DNA from: an uncultured Eubacteriales bacterium
GTDB lineage: Bacteria; Bacillota; Clostridia; Oscillospirales; Oscillospiraceae
Direction of reading: 5' to 3'
DNA length: 27,700 bases
NCBI GenBank assembly: GCA_900548795.1
Contig: URLT01000012.1
Coordinates: 1-27,700, forward strand
In this document: piece after piece, positions 21,737 through 27,700 of the stretch
How positions within the stretch are numbered: the stretch's first letter is position 1
How the letters are laid out: each line of letters opens with the position of its first letter
Notes under the pieces: model-generated
Seen by the model: only the letters and a program-made list of their open reading frames with translations
Databases searched by the model: none
What the model was told of the DNA's origin: nothing
Translations under genes and position numbers: made by a program

Positions 21737-22356
21737 GCGAACACCTCCTCAATCTTCGCAAGCGCAGCCTTCTCGACGACGATCTTCTTCGCGTTGAGCA
21801 GATCGTAAACGTTGATGAGGTTGGCAAAGGTGGTCTCGACGCCGGGGATGTTGCGTGCGGAGAGCACGACGTTTTCCTTCACGTCAGCGGTGACGACCAG
21901 CGCCTTGGTGTCGGCGTTGACCGCGCTGAGGAAGCCGGCGAACTTCTTGGTCTTGATCTCGTCCATCTTGATCTCGTCGATGACGACGATGGCGTCGGCC
22001 TGTGCCTTCGCGCTCAGGACGGACTTCAGAGCCAGACGGCGCACCTTCTTGTTGAGGGTGTAGCTGTAGTCTCTGGGCTTCGGGGCGAAAACGACGCCGC
22101 CGTGCGTCCACTGCGGGGCGCGGGTGCTGCCCTGACGGGCGTGGCCGGTGCCCTTCTGGCGCCACGGCTTTCTGCCGCCGCCGGAGACCTCTGCGCGGGT
22201 CAGCGCGGACTGCGTGCCCTGACGGCAGTTGGCCAGATGATTCTTCACAACGTCATGAACAACGGATTCGTTCGGCTCGATGCCGAAAACAGCCTCGGAA
22301 AGTTCAACTTCACCAACCTGCTTGCCGTTCATGTCATACACATTCGTTTTAAGCAT
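21733..22356 (-). CDS. rplD: 50S ribosomal protein L4
   Basis: L4 lines the exit tunnel and in E. coli represses its own S10 operon through the leader. The 207-aa protein has VGEVELSEAVFGIEPNESVV, the tunnel-loop GGGRKPWRQKGTGHARQGS and the RAPQWTHGGVVFAPKPRDY stretch. The ATG at 22356 has AAAGGAGAG upstream; it starts 18 nt after rplC. Because this operon has a long attenuator-like leader, L4 is one possible regulator, but no binding site is demonstrable by eye. Confidence 0.97.
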   Translation of the reverse strand: MLKTNVYDMNGKQVGEVELSEAVFGIEPNESVVHDVVKNHLANCRQGTQSALTRAEVSGGGRKPWRQKGTGHARQGSTRAPQWTHGGVVFAPKPRDYSYTLNKKVRRLALKSVLSAKAQADAIVVIDEIKMDEIKTKKFAGFLSAVNADTKALVVTADVKENVVLSARNIPGVETTFANLINVYDLLNAKKIVVEKAALAKIEEVFA

Positions 22357-22374
22357 TTGTTAACTCTCCTTTCC

Positions 22375-23097
22375 TTAGGCGTTTCTTGCGGAGGCCTTCT
22401 GCGGGTTACGGCCGGATGCCTTCTGCGGGTTCTTGCTGACGCCAGCCTCGCCCTTCGCGACCTTAATGGTCTTGACGGTGCTCTTGATATACACAAGGCC
22501 GCCCTTCGGGCCGGGGACCGCGCCGCGCAGCACGATCATGTTCAGGTCTGCATCGACCTTGACGACGTCCAGATTCTGGACGGTGACCTGCTCGACGCCC
22601 ATCTGGCCGGGCATATTCTTGCCCTTGAAGATACGGGAAGGATCGGAAGAGGAGCCCATCGAGCCGGCGTGACGGTGAACCGGGCCGCCGCCGTGGGACA
22701 TCTTCTGGATGTGCGTGCCGTGGCGCTTGACGGAGCCCTGGAAGCCATGGCCCTTGGAGGTGCCGGTGACGTCGACGTGATCGCCGGCGGCGAAAACGTC
22801 CGCCTTGATCTCGGCGCCGACCTCAAGCTGCGCGGCATTGTCGAGCTTGAATTCTTTCAGATACTTTTTGGCAGAGACCTCTGCCTTCTTGAGGTGACCC
22901 AGCTCCGGCTTGCTCAGCTTCTTCTCGGCGACCTCGCCGTAAGCCAGCTGCACGGAAACATAGCCATCATTCTCAACGGTCTTCTTCTGGGAGACGACGC
23001 ACGGACCGGCCTCGATAACGGTGACCGGGATCACGTGACCGTTCTCATCGAAGATCTGGGTCATGCCCACTTTCTTGCCGATGATTGCTTTCTGCAT
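22375..23097 (-). CDS. rplC: 50S ribosomal protein L3
   Basis: L3 initiates large-subunit assembly and reaches the peptidyl-transferase centre. The 240-aa protein has QKAIIGKKVGMTQIFDENGH, FAAGDHVDVTGTSKGHGFQG and GSMGSSSDPSRIFKGKNMPG. The frame is open 19 codons further upstream, but AAGGAG lies 8 nt before ATG 23097. The C-terminal tail contains a tandem repeat (NPQKASGR, NPQKASAR) encoded by a 24-bp DNA repeat. The upstream spacer to rpsJ is 131 nt and structured. Confidence 0.97.
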   Translation of the reverse strand: MQKAIIGKKVGMTQIFDENGHVIPVTVIEAGPCVVSQKKTVENDGYVSVQLAYGEVAEKKLSKPELGHLKKAEVSAKKYLKEFKLDNAAQLEVGAEIKADVFAAGDHVDVTGTSKGHGFQGSVKRHGTHIQKMSHGGGPVHRHAGSMGSSSDPSRIFKGKNMPGQMGVEQVTVQNLDVVKVDADLNMIVLRGAVPGPKGGLVYIKSTVKTIKVAKGEAGVSKNPQKASGRNPQKASARNA

Positions 23098-23125
23098 GGT
23101 GTTTACTCCTTTTGTTAGGTTATTG

Positions 23126-23195
23126 GTTGGCAAACTTGACCATTGGGCAGCCATTGGTTTGCCAACATGACCCGGGACCGTCTCGGCAGACGGTC
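23126..23195 (-). promoter_or_regulatory. Structured RNA element in the rpsJ-rplC spacer
   Basis: Two perfect inverted repeats fill most of the 131-nt gap. GACCGTCT/AGACGGTC lies at 23176-23195 with a 4-nt loop. GTTGGCAAAC/GTTTGCCAAC lies at 23126-23166 with a 21-nt loop containing CAATGG twice. No U-tract follows either, so they are not terminators. The second hairpin ends about 15 nt before the rplC ribosome binding site. It may be a processing site or an r-protein operator; unproven. Confidence 0.65.
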
Positions 23196-23228
23196 GGGGT
23201 TCGCCGTATACCTATTATAACTAGGTGA

Positions 23229-23534
23229 TTACAGCTTTATCTCAATCTCAACGCCGGCCGGCAGGTCAAGGCCCTGAAGGGCTTCGACGCATTTGGCGTT
23301 CGGGTTGAGGATATCGATCAGACGCTTGTGGGTTCTGCGCTCGAACTGCTCGCGGGAATCCTTGTACTTGTGCACGGCACGCAGGATGGTGACGACCTCC
23401 TTCTTCGTGGGAAGGGGGATCGGGCCGGAGACGGTCGCGCCGTTGCGCTTTGCGGACTCGACGATCTTTTCAGCAGTGCTGTCGATGAGCTGGTGATCGT
23501 ACGCCTTGAGGCGAATTCGGATCATGTTTGCCAT
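23229..23534 (-). CDS. rpsJ: 30S ribosomal protein S10
   Basis: S10 (NusE) sits in the small-subunit head and also joins antitermination complexes with NusB. The 101-aa product has IRIRLKAYDHQLIDSTAEKI, SGPIPLPTKKEVVTILRAVH and the RRTHKRLIDILNPNAKCVEA signature. The ATG at 23534 has AAGGAGG upstream. It is the first gene of the S10-spc-alpha operon, behind a leader of about 280 nt. Confidence 0.98.
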   Translation of the reverse strand: MANMIRIRLKAYDHQLIDSTAEKIVESAKRNGATVSGPIPLPTKKEVVTILRAVHKYKDSREQFERRTHKRLIDILNPNAKCVEALQGLDLPAGVEIEIKL

Positions 23535-23639
23535 TGTGGTTGTTTCCTCCTTAGTGAAACGTACTCAGTTTTCGTTGTCTTCGCTGGGTACGGTCGAGAC
23601 GAGAACGGTGCACGCTTTCCCGTGCGTATCACTCCGCTT

Positions 23640-23759
23640 TCATGAAAAAAGACCGACGTTTGCCGGCCTTGGTTTCCGCAGCGGCGATATACGCCACATG
23701 CTTTCACGCCTCAGCCGCCCGATGACCGGACATACTCCGCAGAAGTTACCGTTTTTCAA
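23640..23759 (-). CDS. Possible leader ORF through the attenuator (39 codons)
   Basis: On the minus strand, AGGAG (23770-23766) lies 6 nt before a TTG at 23759. This opens a 39-codon frame starting MKNGNFCGVC if TTG is read as Met, and ending LFS at a TGA (23642-23640) just after the U-run of the terminator-like hairpin. The peptide is Arg-rich (8 Arg). Translation through the hairpin would prevent it from forming, a classic attenuation logic. No homologue is recognised and the start is non-AUG, so this is tentative. Confidence 0.3.
   Translation of the reverse strand: MKNGNFCGVCPVIGRLRRESMWRISPLRKPRPANVGLFS
23645..23670 (-). terminator. Terminator-like hairpin inside the S10 leader
   Basis: On the minus strand AAGGCCGGC pairs with GTCGGTCTT (9 bp including two G-U pairs, loop AAAC) and runs into TTTTTT. 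It lies about 145-170 nt after the predicted transcription start and 110 nt before rpsJ, so it must be read through for the operon to be expressed. Confidence 0.7.
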
Positions 23760-23820
23760 CGCAATCTCCTGCATCATCGCAATTTTGCGCGCAGCTTATG
23801 CCTGCGCCGCAACGGTATAC

Positions 23821-23849
23821 ATTGTAATACACGCAGCCGTGAATGTCAA
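23821..23849 (-). promoter_or_regulatory. Main sigma-A promoter of the S10-spc-alpha operon
   Basis: On the minus strand there is perfect TTGACA (23849-23844), a 17-nt spacer and TACAAT (23826-23821). The region upstream (about 23850-23900) consists of phased A and T runs resembling an rRNA-type UP element. The -10 lies about 287 nt before the rpsJ ATG. Confidence 0.92.
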
Positions 23850-23941
23850 GCCTTTTTTTGACCTTTTCAATAAAAAATTTTCTGATTTTTTGTGAAAGAT
23901 GCAGATTTTTCAAATATTCCGCTCTCCCCTGCCACGCACGT

Positions 23942-23981
23942 GAAAAACCGCCCTGTCGGTGCAAGCTGACAGGGCGGTTTT
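23942..23981 (-). terminator. Terminator of the proton-transporter gene cluster
   Basis: A perfect 14-bp inverted repeat, AAAACCGCCCTGTC (23944-23957) / GACAGGGCGGTTTT (23968-23981), 10-nt loop, with TTTTTC on the minus strand. It lies 8 nt after the stop codon of the 679-aa subunit and 90 nt before the S10 promoter. Confidence 0.93.
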
Positions 23982-23989
23982 CGTGCGTT

Positions 23990-26029
23990 TTACCGGAGCA
24001 GGAGCAGATAGACGAACGCGGCGACGAGGGCGGCGCAGAACAGCAGCAGCGCAAAGGACAGGTTGCCGCTAATGCGGTGCGTCGTGCGCACCCATGTGTG
24101 GTGCAGGCGGTAGAACAGCCGCGCATAGCGCTCTCCCCCGCCGGTGCACCGGTCGACGGCCTTGCCCATGCGATAGGGCAGCGTCTGCTCGGTTTTGCTC
24201 CCGTTCGGGATGGGGCTCGGGCGGAAAATCGTGCGCCGCAGCAGCAGCACGAGCGCGTCGGTCAGGTCGCTGAGCGCGTGGCTCACGACGCCGAACGCGC
24301 GGAAGACGCCCTTTGCCAGCGGGATCGTCAGCTTGTTCTCACCGAACAGCGCGCAGACCCAGCCGAGCGCACCCGGCAGGAGCCTGAGCAGCAGCGGCCG
24401 ATAGACCAGCTCCTCCAGATCGAACCGTTTCGGCCAGAGGTCGACATAGCTCCCGTTCCGCCGCAGCACCGGGCGAACGAGCAGCAGATAGACCGCCGCG
24501 CCGATGCCCAGCGAGATCGCCGCACCCTTGAGATTCTCGAGCGTCAGCAGCGCCGGGAACGGCTCGGCCTGCCCGACGCGGAAGAAGTCCAGCCCGACCT
24601 CCGTGATTTTGCGCATGGAGAAGCGCGCCGTCAGCCCCAGCGCCGGGAGCGTCAGGGCGGACAGCCCCAGCGCGACCGACGCCGCCGGGCTGCAATACCG
24701 GCGCATCGCGTCGAATTCGGCCTGCCGCGTCGGGTGCTTTTCCCAGAACAGCGCGATATAGAGCTTGGTCATATAGGCCGCGGTCAGGCCGCCGGAGAAC
24801 AGGAAGATCCATTCCACGCCGGTCATGAGCGCCCCGCCGCCGTATTCGACGATGGCCTCGTGCAGCAGCGATTTGCTGACAAAGCCGTTGAGCAGCGGCA
24901 CGCCGGCGATGCCCGCTGCGCCCAGCAGGAAGGCCGCGTGCAGCAGCGGCTTTTTGCGGCCGAAGCCGCGGATGTCGTCGAGCCGCAGGGCGTGCAGATT
25001 GACGAACACCACGCCCGCGCAGAGGAAGAGCACGAGCTTGAACAGCGAGTGGTTGACCATGTGCAGCAGAACGCCGCGCGCGGCGGTCACGTTCTGCTCG
25101 CCGAGCAGCCCCATCATGCCGATGCCGACGAGAATGAAGCCGATCTGCGACATGGACGAGCAGGCCAGCGTGCGCTTGAGGTCGACGCTGAACACCGCCA
25201 GCACCGCGCCGAGCAGCATCGTGACCGTGCCGAGCGCGAGCACGACGCGCCCCCACGCCGCGTCATAGCGGAAGATGTTGCACGAAATCGCCAAAATGCC
25301 CCAGACGCCCGCCTTGGTCAGGATGCCCGAGAGCAGCGCCGAGGCCGGCGCGGGCGCGACCGGGTGCGCCTTCGGCAGCCAGATGTGCAGGGGGAACATG
25401 CCCGCCTTCGCGCCGAAGCCGAAGAGGATGCAGCCCCCGGCGGCATAGAGCACGCCGCGATTCTGGCAGACGCGCGCCCGGTCATACAGCTCCGCCAGCC
25501 GCAGCGTGCCGAGCGTGTGCTGCAAAAGGAACAGCCCCATCAGCGCGACCAATCCGCCGATCACGGCGACGGCGAGGTAGGTCTCGGCGGCGCGCAGCGC
25601 CTCCGGCTCCTCCTCCTGCGCGACCCACGGGTAGGACGTGAAGCTCATGACCTCGAAGAACACGAAGGCAGTCAGCAGATCGGCGGCCAAAAACACGCCG
25701 AGCGTCGCGCCGAGGGTCATGAGGTTGAAGAAATAATAGCGGTTACGGTGGTGATGCCGTGCGAAATACCACGGCGAGAAGAGCAGCGTCATTGCCCAGA
25801 GGAAGGCGGCGACGAGGCAGTAGACCCGCCGGAAGCCGTCGAGCGCGAGCGTCAGCCCGAGCAGTCGGCTCTCCTGCACGGGCAGGAACAGCAGCCAGAC
25901 GCACAGCGCCAGCTCGGCCAGCCCGGCGCAGACGGCGAAGCGATCGCGCGCTGCGCGGTTTTTCCTGCCAAGCAGATAAGACGCGGCCGCGCAGAGCATC
26001 GGGAAAAACGGCACAAGCAGCAGCATCAT
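23990..26029 (-). CDS. Proton-conducting transporter membrane subunit (NuoL/MrpA-D type), 679 aa
   Basis: This polytopic membrane protein of the antiporter-like family is shared by complex I (NuoL/M/N), Mrp Na+/H+ antiporters and membrane hydrogenases. The proton-path residues expected in the family are visible: E126 in AFVFFEVMSF, K208 in FGFGAKAGMFPLHIWLPKAH (with K220), K239 in SGILTKAGVW, and the HMVNHSLFKLVLF helix (H323, H327, K331). After the conserved core a C-terminal region of about 200 aa with further helices and a basic amphipathic stretch extends it to NuoL-like length. The frame is open far upstream, but the 4-nt overlap ATGA with the previous gene and conserved membrane start (MMLLLVPFFP) fix ATG 26029. 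The parent complex cannot be decided from this window. Confidence 0.92.
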   Translation of the reverse strand: MMLLLVPFFPMLCAAASYLLGRKNRAARDRFAVCAGLAELALCVWLLFLPVQESRLLGLTLALDGFRRVYCLVAAFLWAMTLLFSPWYFARHHHRNRYYFFNLMTLGATLGVFLAADLLTAFVFFEVMSFTSYPWVAQEEEPEALRAAETYLAVAVIGGLVALMGLFLLQHTLGTLRLAELYDRARVCQNRGVLYAAGGCILFGFGAKAGMFPLHIWLPKAHPVAPAPASALLSGILTKAGVWGILAISCNIFRYDAAWGRVVLALGTVTMLLGAVLAVFSVDLKRTLACSSMSQIGFILVGIGMMGLLGEQNVTAARGVLLHMVNHSLFKLVLFLCAGVVFVNLHALRLDDIRGFGRKKPLLHAAFLLGAAGIAGVPLLNGFVSKSLLHEAIVEYGGGALMTGVEWIFLFSGGLTAAYMTKLYIALFWEKHPTRQAEFDAMRRYCSPAASVALGLSALTLPALGLTARFSMRKITEVGLDFFRVGQAEPFPALLTLENLKGAAISLGIGAAVYLLLVRPVLRRNGSYVDLWPKRFDLEELVYRPLLLRLLPGALGWVCALFGENKLTIPLAKGVFRAFGVVSHALSDLTDALVLLLRRTIFRPSPIPNGSKTEQTLPYRMGKAVDRCTGGGERYARLFYRLHHTWVRTTHRISGNLSFALLLFCAALVAAFVYLLLLR

Positions 26030-27504
26030 GCGCCCACCCCCGTTCTGACGATCTCGGCCACGGCGCGCGCGATCGGCTCGCCGCAGAGACCCGTGACCAA
26101 TATGCCCACGGCGAGCAGCACCATCGGCACGAGCATCCGCCAATCGGCCTCGCGTACCGTCTGCAAGCCGCGCAGGTCGTCGGTTTTCGACGGGAACCAC
26201 GCCTTGCTGACGGTCGTGAACATATAAATTGCGGTCAGCAGCGCCGCTGTGAGCAGCACGCCCGCGCCGAGATAGGCCATCGGCGTGCCCGCGTCGGCAG
26301 CGGCCGACAGCAGGCTCCATTTGCTCACGAAGCCGGCCAACGGCGGGATGCCCACCAGCGCCACGGCGGCCACCGTGAAGCAGCCGAACGTGACCGGCAT
26401 TTTTCTGCCCAGTCCGGCCAAGTCCGGGATATATTCGCGCCCCGTGCGGCAGAGCACCGCGCCCGCGCAGAAGAACGCAAGGATCTTGATCTCGGCGTGG
26501 AAGGCCATGTGCAGCATCGCGCCGGACATCCCCGCCGGGGTCATCAGCGTTGCGCCGAACAGAATATACGACAAATTCGCGACGGTCGACCACGCGAGGC
26601 GGCGCTTCCAATGCGTCTCCTTGACGGCGCGCGCCGCGCCGTAGAAGATCGTGAAGCTCGCCGCGCCCATGCAGACCCACTGCGCCCAGCTTCCGCGCAG
26701 CAGATTCACGTCATAGCAGTAATACGTCAGGCGCAGGATGGCAAACGCGCCCGCCTTGACCACCGCAACGGCGTGCAGCAGCGCGGTGACCGGCGTCGGC
26801 GCCGCCGAGGCCTTGGGCAGCCACCGGCAAGCGGGGAACACGGCCGCCTTGACGCCGAAGCCGAAGAAGCCCAGCAGATAAAACACATAGGTCAGATACT
26901 TCTGCCCGTAGGGATAACGGTGCAGCAGCCCGCCGAGTGCAAAATCGACCGTCACGCCGTTGGATACAAGGAAGAGCATCGAGGCGAAGGCGAACGCCGC
27001 GCCGCCGAGCGAGAAAACGAAATAGGTCTTGGCCGCGCGGGTGGCCTCCTTGGTGCGCGTGTGCAGCACGAGCGGCACGGTGCACAGCGTGAGCAGCTCA
27101 TAGAAGCAGTACATCGTGAACAGGTCGCCCGCCAGCGCTACGCCCAGCGTCGCGCCATAGGACATCGTGAAGAAGGCAAAAAAGCTGCGCTTGCGCGTGT
27201 CGTTCCGCAAATAGGAGAAGGCATAGAGCACGGTCAGCGGCCAGAGCGTCGCGACGATGCCGGCAAAAAACCGGCCGAGCCCGTCGAGGCGCAGATCAAA
27301 GGTCAGGTCGTTGGTGAAGCGCCAGATCGTCAGCGCGCCCTCCGGCCGCGCGATCACAAGCGCCCACGTCAGCAGGGAGGTCAGCACCGTGAGGCACATC
27401 GTCGCGGGCTTCACCCAGCGATCCGTTTTCGTCCGGAGCATCAACATCGCGGCGCCGCCCGCAAAGGGCAGCAGCACCGCGAACAGCAAGAAGATCGGTC
27501 TCAT
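26026..27504 (-). CDS. Proton-conducting transporter membrane subunit (NuoM/MrpD type), 492 aa
   Basis: This is a second antiporter-like subunit of about 14 helices. Conserved ionisable residues: E136 in MYCFYELLTL, K219 in GFGVKAAVFPACRWLPKA (with K231), K250 in LLHAVAVVKAGAFAIL, and HMAFHAEIKILAF (H332, H336, K340). Its length suits NuoM, NuoN or MrpD. The ATG at 27504 has GGGGAG 6 nt upstream; the frame is open 40 codons further but without a matching start. It begins 11 nt after the stop of a third such gene and overlaps the next by 4 nt, so all are one operon. These subunits couple electron transfer or a proton gradient to ion movement. Confidence 0.92.
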   Translation of the reverse strand: MRPIFLLFAVLLPFAGGAAMLMLRTKTDRWVKPATMCLTVLTSLLTWALVIARPEGALTIWRFTNDLTFDLRLDGLGRFFAGIVATLWPLTVLYAFSYLRNDTRKRSFFAFFTMSYGATLGVALAGDLFTMYCFYELLTLCTVPLVLHTRTKEATRAAKTYFVFSLGGAAFAFASMLFLVSNGVTVDFALGGLLHRYPYGQKYLTYVFYLLGFFGFGVKAAVFPACRWLPKASAAPTPVTALLHAVAVVKAGAFAILRLTYYCYDVNLLRGSWAQWVCMGAASFTIFYGAARAVKETHWKRRLAWSTVANLSYILFGATLMTPAGMSGAMLHMAFHAEIKILAFFCAGAVLCRTGREYIPDLAGLGRKMPVTFGCFTVAAVALVGIPPLAGFVSKWSLLSAAADAGTPMAYLGAGVLLTAALLTAIYMFTTVSKAWFPSKTDDLRGLQTVREADWRMLVPMVLLAVGILVTGLCGEPIARAVAEIVRTGVGA

Positions 27505-27515
27505 AGGCGTCTCCC

Positions 27516-27700
27516 CTATGCGCCGACGACGGTCTGCGCCAGCGCGGCAAAGCCGCGCGCGACCGGCACGCCGAAGCAGCCCATCAGCACCGCCGCAGCC
27601 GCCGACAGCAGGATCGGCAGCCACATATGCCAGCCGCCCTCGTCATTGCGCGGCGGGAGTGCGGCATCCCTGCCGGGGAAGAATCCGGCGATCGGGATCG
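27516..27700 (-). CDS. Proton-conducting transporter subunit, C-terminal end (5' part outside window)
   Basis: The last 60 codons of a gene are readable on the minus strand up to the TAG at 27518-27516. They contain a charged stretch (GRDAALPPRNDEGG) and one hydrophobic helix (WLPILLSAAAAVLMGCFGVP), then end AALAQTVVGA. This final helix resembles the C-terminus of the next gene's product (GEPIARAVAEIVRTGVGA), which suggests a third member of the same family, but the fragment is too short for certainty. It lies 11 nt before the 492-aa subunit gene. Confidence 0.65.
   Translation of the reverse strand, partial: IPIAGFFPGRDAALPPRNDEGGWHMWLPILLSAAAAVLMGCFGVPVARGFAALAQTVVGA

Larger units (their letters stand above)
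23535..23814 (-). promoter_or_regulatory. S10 operon 5' leader with attenuator-like structure
   Basis: The leader of about 280 nt starts with a strong hairpin right at the predicted start site: TTGC/GCAA plus GCGCAG/CTGCGC, 23785-23812, loop of 7. It then carries a terminator-like hairpin (23645-23670). CCGGTC on the minus strand (23729-23724) could pair with GGCCGG (23668-23663), the 5' arm of that hairpin, as an alternative fold. A further GCACG/CGTGC hairpin lies at 23610-23625. There is no T-box sequence. The arrangement suggests transcription attenuation; the signal is unknown. Confidence 0.6.

Noticed and set aside
23214..23219. TATAAT on the minus strand in the rpsJ-rplC spacer as an internal promoter
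   Set aside because: There is no -35 at 16-18 nt (AGATAA at 17); TTGAGA lies at 20 nt, too far. Not supported.
23522..23707. 61-codon minus-strand frame overlapping the rpsJ start
   Set aside because: GTG start with a ribosome binding site too close, no recognised domain, and it would run into rpsJ out of frame.
23843..26227. 794-codon open frame on the plus strand
   Set aside because: Antisense to the 679-aa transporter subunit; H/R/Q/E-rich shadow without a start signal.
26030..26680. N-terminal extension of the 679-aa transporter frame to 26680
   Set aside because: The extra 217 residues are R/G-rich and out of frame within the well-conserved 492-aa subunit gene; the ATGA overlap start at 26029 fits.

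Overview
The window is a GC-rich piece of a spore-forming, low-redundancy Clostridia chromosome, most like Oscillospiraceae/Ruminococcaceae. This is inferred from gene content and protein style: SpoVAC and GerW (endospore genes), type-Z zinc S14, zinc-ribbon L24, a KOW protein between map and infA, an L7Ae-like protein before rpsL, and strong AGGAGG ribosome binding sites. No rRNA, tRNA, CRISPR, IS element or phage gene was seen.

Most of the window (about 23.8 kb down to 7.9 kb, minus strand) is one long S10-spc-alpha superoperon. It reads rpsJ-rplC-rplD-rplW-rplB-rpsS-rplV-rpsC-rplP-rpmC-rpsQ-rplN-rplX-rplE-rpsN-rpsH-rplF-rplR-rpsE-rpmD-rplO-secY-adk-map-(KOW)-infA-rpmJ-rpsM-rpsK-rpsD-rpoA-rplQ. 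It starts from a near-consensus sigma-A promoter with an A/T-rich upstream tract. Its leader of about 280 nt carries a strong 5' hairpin, a terminator-like hairpin and a possible translated leader ORF. Two spacers (rpsJ-rplC, 131 nt; rpsN-rpsH, 147 nt) are far longer than the usual 0-36 nt and are full of inverted repeats. The operon ends at two related terminator hairpins.

Upstream of it (27.7-24.0 kb, minus strand) lie three consecutive proton-conducting (NuoL/M/N or MrpA/D type) membrane subunits, the first cut by the window edge. They end in a 14-bp terminator just before the S10 promoter.

Left of rplQ is a mixed region of short transcription units. It holds a DUF6465-type Lys/Ala-rich protein (+), a solitary spoVAC (+) with a sigma-G-like promoter, the proB-proA-proC proline operon (-), a DUF2953-gerW pair (+) and an MsbA/PglK-type ABC exporter (-). 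The spoVAC and proB promoters overlap back to back. The DUF2953 and ABC promoters are also divergent and flank a dense palindromic element.

At the far left, the start of the str cluster (L7Ae-like gene, then rpsL, cut by the edge) has its own perfect consensus promoter. In the classical order, str lies upstream of S10. Here it lies about 7 kb downstream of rplQ on the same strand, so the order is permuted.
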